From positions 1-13,737 of the forward strand of contig JAVEEE010000453.1 of assembly GCA_030840615.1 (NCBI GenBank): a DNA stretch of 13,737 bases, read 5' to 3'. Position numbers and translations under genes: made by a program. Each line of letters starts with the position of its first letter. Within the stretch, counting starts at the first letter, position 1. Positions 13,163-13,737 of the stretch are shown in pieces. The DNA comes from Frankiaceae bacterium. GTDB lineage: Bacteria > Actinomycetota > Actinomycetes > JAFAQI01. The notes below the pieces were generated by a model. The model was not told the origin of the DNA. It did no database searches and worked only from the letters and a program-made list of their open reading frames with translations.

Positions 13163-13737
13163 ATGGACGAGTTCCCGCGGATCATCTCCGTCGACGATCA
13201 CATCGTCGAGCCGCCGAACCTCTGGCAGGACCGGCTGCCGGCGGCGATGCGGGACAAGGGCCCCAAGGTCCAGTTCGCACCCAAGGGCGACGTCACCTTC
13301 GTCGGCGGCAAGCTCACGGTGTCGATGGGCGAACCGGGCAGCGGACCGGACGTCGCGTGGTGGATCTACGAGGACCTCAAGCGGCCGCTGATGCGGCTCG
13401 ACGCCTCCGTCGGCTACGACCGCGACGAGGTCGACCTGCGGCTCGTGAACTACGACGAGATGCGCAAAGGCGCGTGGTCGGTCAAGGAGCGTCTGGAGGA
13501 CATGGACGCCAACTGGACCGACGCGCTGATGTGCTTCCCGACGTTCCCGCGGTTCTGCGGCCAGACGTTCTACGAGGCCAAGGACAAGGACGTCGCGCTC
13601 GAATGCGTCAAGGCCTACAACGACTTCCAGGTCGAGGAGTGGGCCGGCGCGGCGGACGGGCGGCTCATCCCGCTCATCATCGCGCCGCTGTGGGACCCGC
13701 AACTCATGGCGGACGAGGTACGCCGTAACGCCGCCCG
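13163..13737 (+). CDS. Amidohydrolase-family metal-dependent hydrolase, C-terminus beyond the window
   Basis: 191 codons from ATG 13163 are open to the right edge. The N-terminus MDEFPRIISVDDHIVEPPNLWQDRLP is typical of the amidohydrolase-2 (ACMSD-like) family, where the Asp-x-His-type segment (Asp11-Asp12-His13) helps hold the metal. ERLEDMDANWTDALMCFPTFPRFCGQ and LIPLIIAPLWDPQLMADEVRR match the following barrel strands. Family members are zinc-dependent decarboxylases or hydrolases of ring-cleavage products, among others; most actinobacterial copies are untested. The remaining metal ligands would lie in the missing C-terminal part, so activity cannot be judged. It faces the cupin-P450 operon and shares its operator, suggesting a common pathway. 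Confidence 0.87.
   Translation, partial: MDEFPRIISVDDHIVEPPNLWQDRLPAAMRDKGPKVQFAPKGDVTFVGGKLTVSMGEPGSGPDVAWWIYEDLKRPLMRLDASVGYDRDEVDLRLVNYDEMRKGAWSVKERLEDMDANWTDALMCFPTFPRFCGQTFYEAKDKDVALECVKAYNDFQVEEWAGAADGRLIPLIIAPLWDPQLMADEVRRNAA

Overview
The window is compact, very GC-rich DNA with 4-base ATGA gene overlaps, GTG and TTG starts, leaderless-type promoters and F420-enzyme families. This points to an actinomycete (Actinomycetota); the genus cannot be told from the sequence. There are 13 gene calls, two of them cut by the window ends, and no stretch over 300 bases lacks a gene. No RNA gene, insertion sequence, CRISPR array or phage gene was recognised.

Region 1 (about 1-6050) is a five-gene minus-strand operon for a branched-chain amino acid (LIV/HAAT-type) ABC importer. 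In transcription order it encodes a lipoprotein substrate-binding protein with a long Thr-Gly linker, a fused LivH-LivM permease, LivG, LivF, and a secreted protein of unknown function that runs off the left edge. A plausible promoter (5981-6009) and a CTAG-armed palindrome (6016-6034) separate it from a divergent TetR-family regulator (6057-6629), the natural candidate for its local regulator.

Region 2 (6642-9493) is a redox/hydrolase block built on one divergent promoter region. To the left run a nitronate monooxygenase-like flavoenzyme and a PPOX-fold, probably F420-dependent, oxidoreductase. To the right run a Ddn-type (F420H2-dependent) nitroreductase/quinone reductase and a YihX-like HAD phosphatase.

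Region 3 (9509-13737) has a small hypothetical gene, a secreted BNR/Asp-box beta-propeller protein, a cytochrome P450 and a cupin of the 2,4'-dihydroxyacetophenone dioxygenase type, all on the minus strand. A divergent amidohydrolase runs off the right edge.

The most interesting signal is regulatory. Two nearly identical 15-bp palindromes, CTGACGGGnCGTCAG, lie in the only two divergent intergenic regions of regions 2 and 3 (8310-8324 and 13128-13142). Each overlaps promoter elements in both directions. At 13128-13142 the two palindrome halves are the -35 boxes of two back-to-back leaderless promoters. A third, shorter copy of the core lies over the start codon of the left-edge gene (977-989). 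This suggests that one regulator, probably TetR-type, controls the nitronate monooxygenase, PPOX, Ddn, HAD, cupin, P450 and amidohydrolase genes as one oxidative/reductive catabolic regulon. The substrate is not identifiable from sequence.
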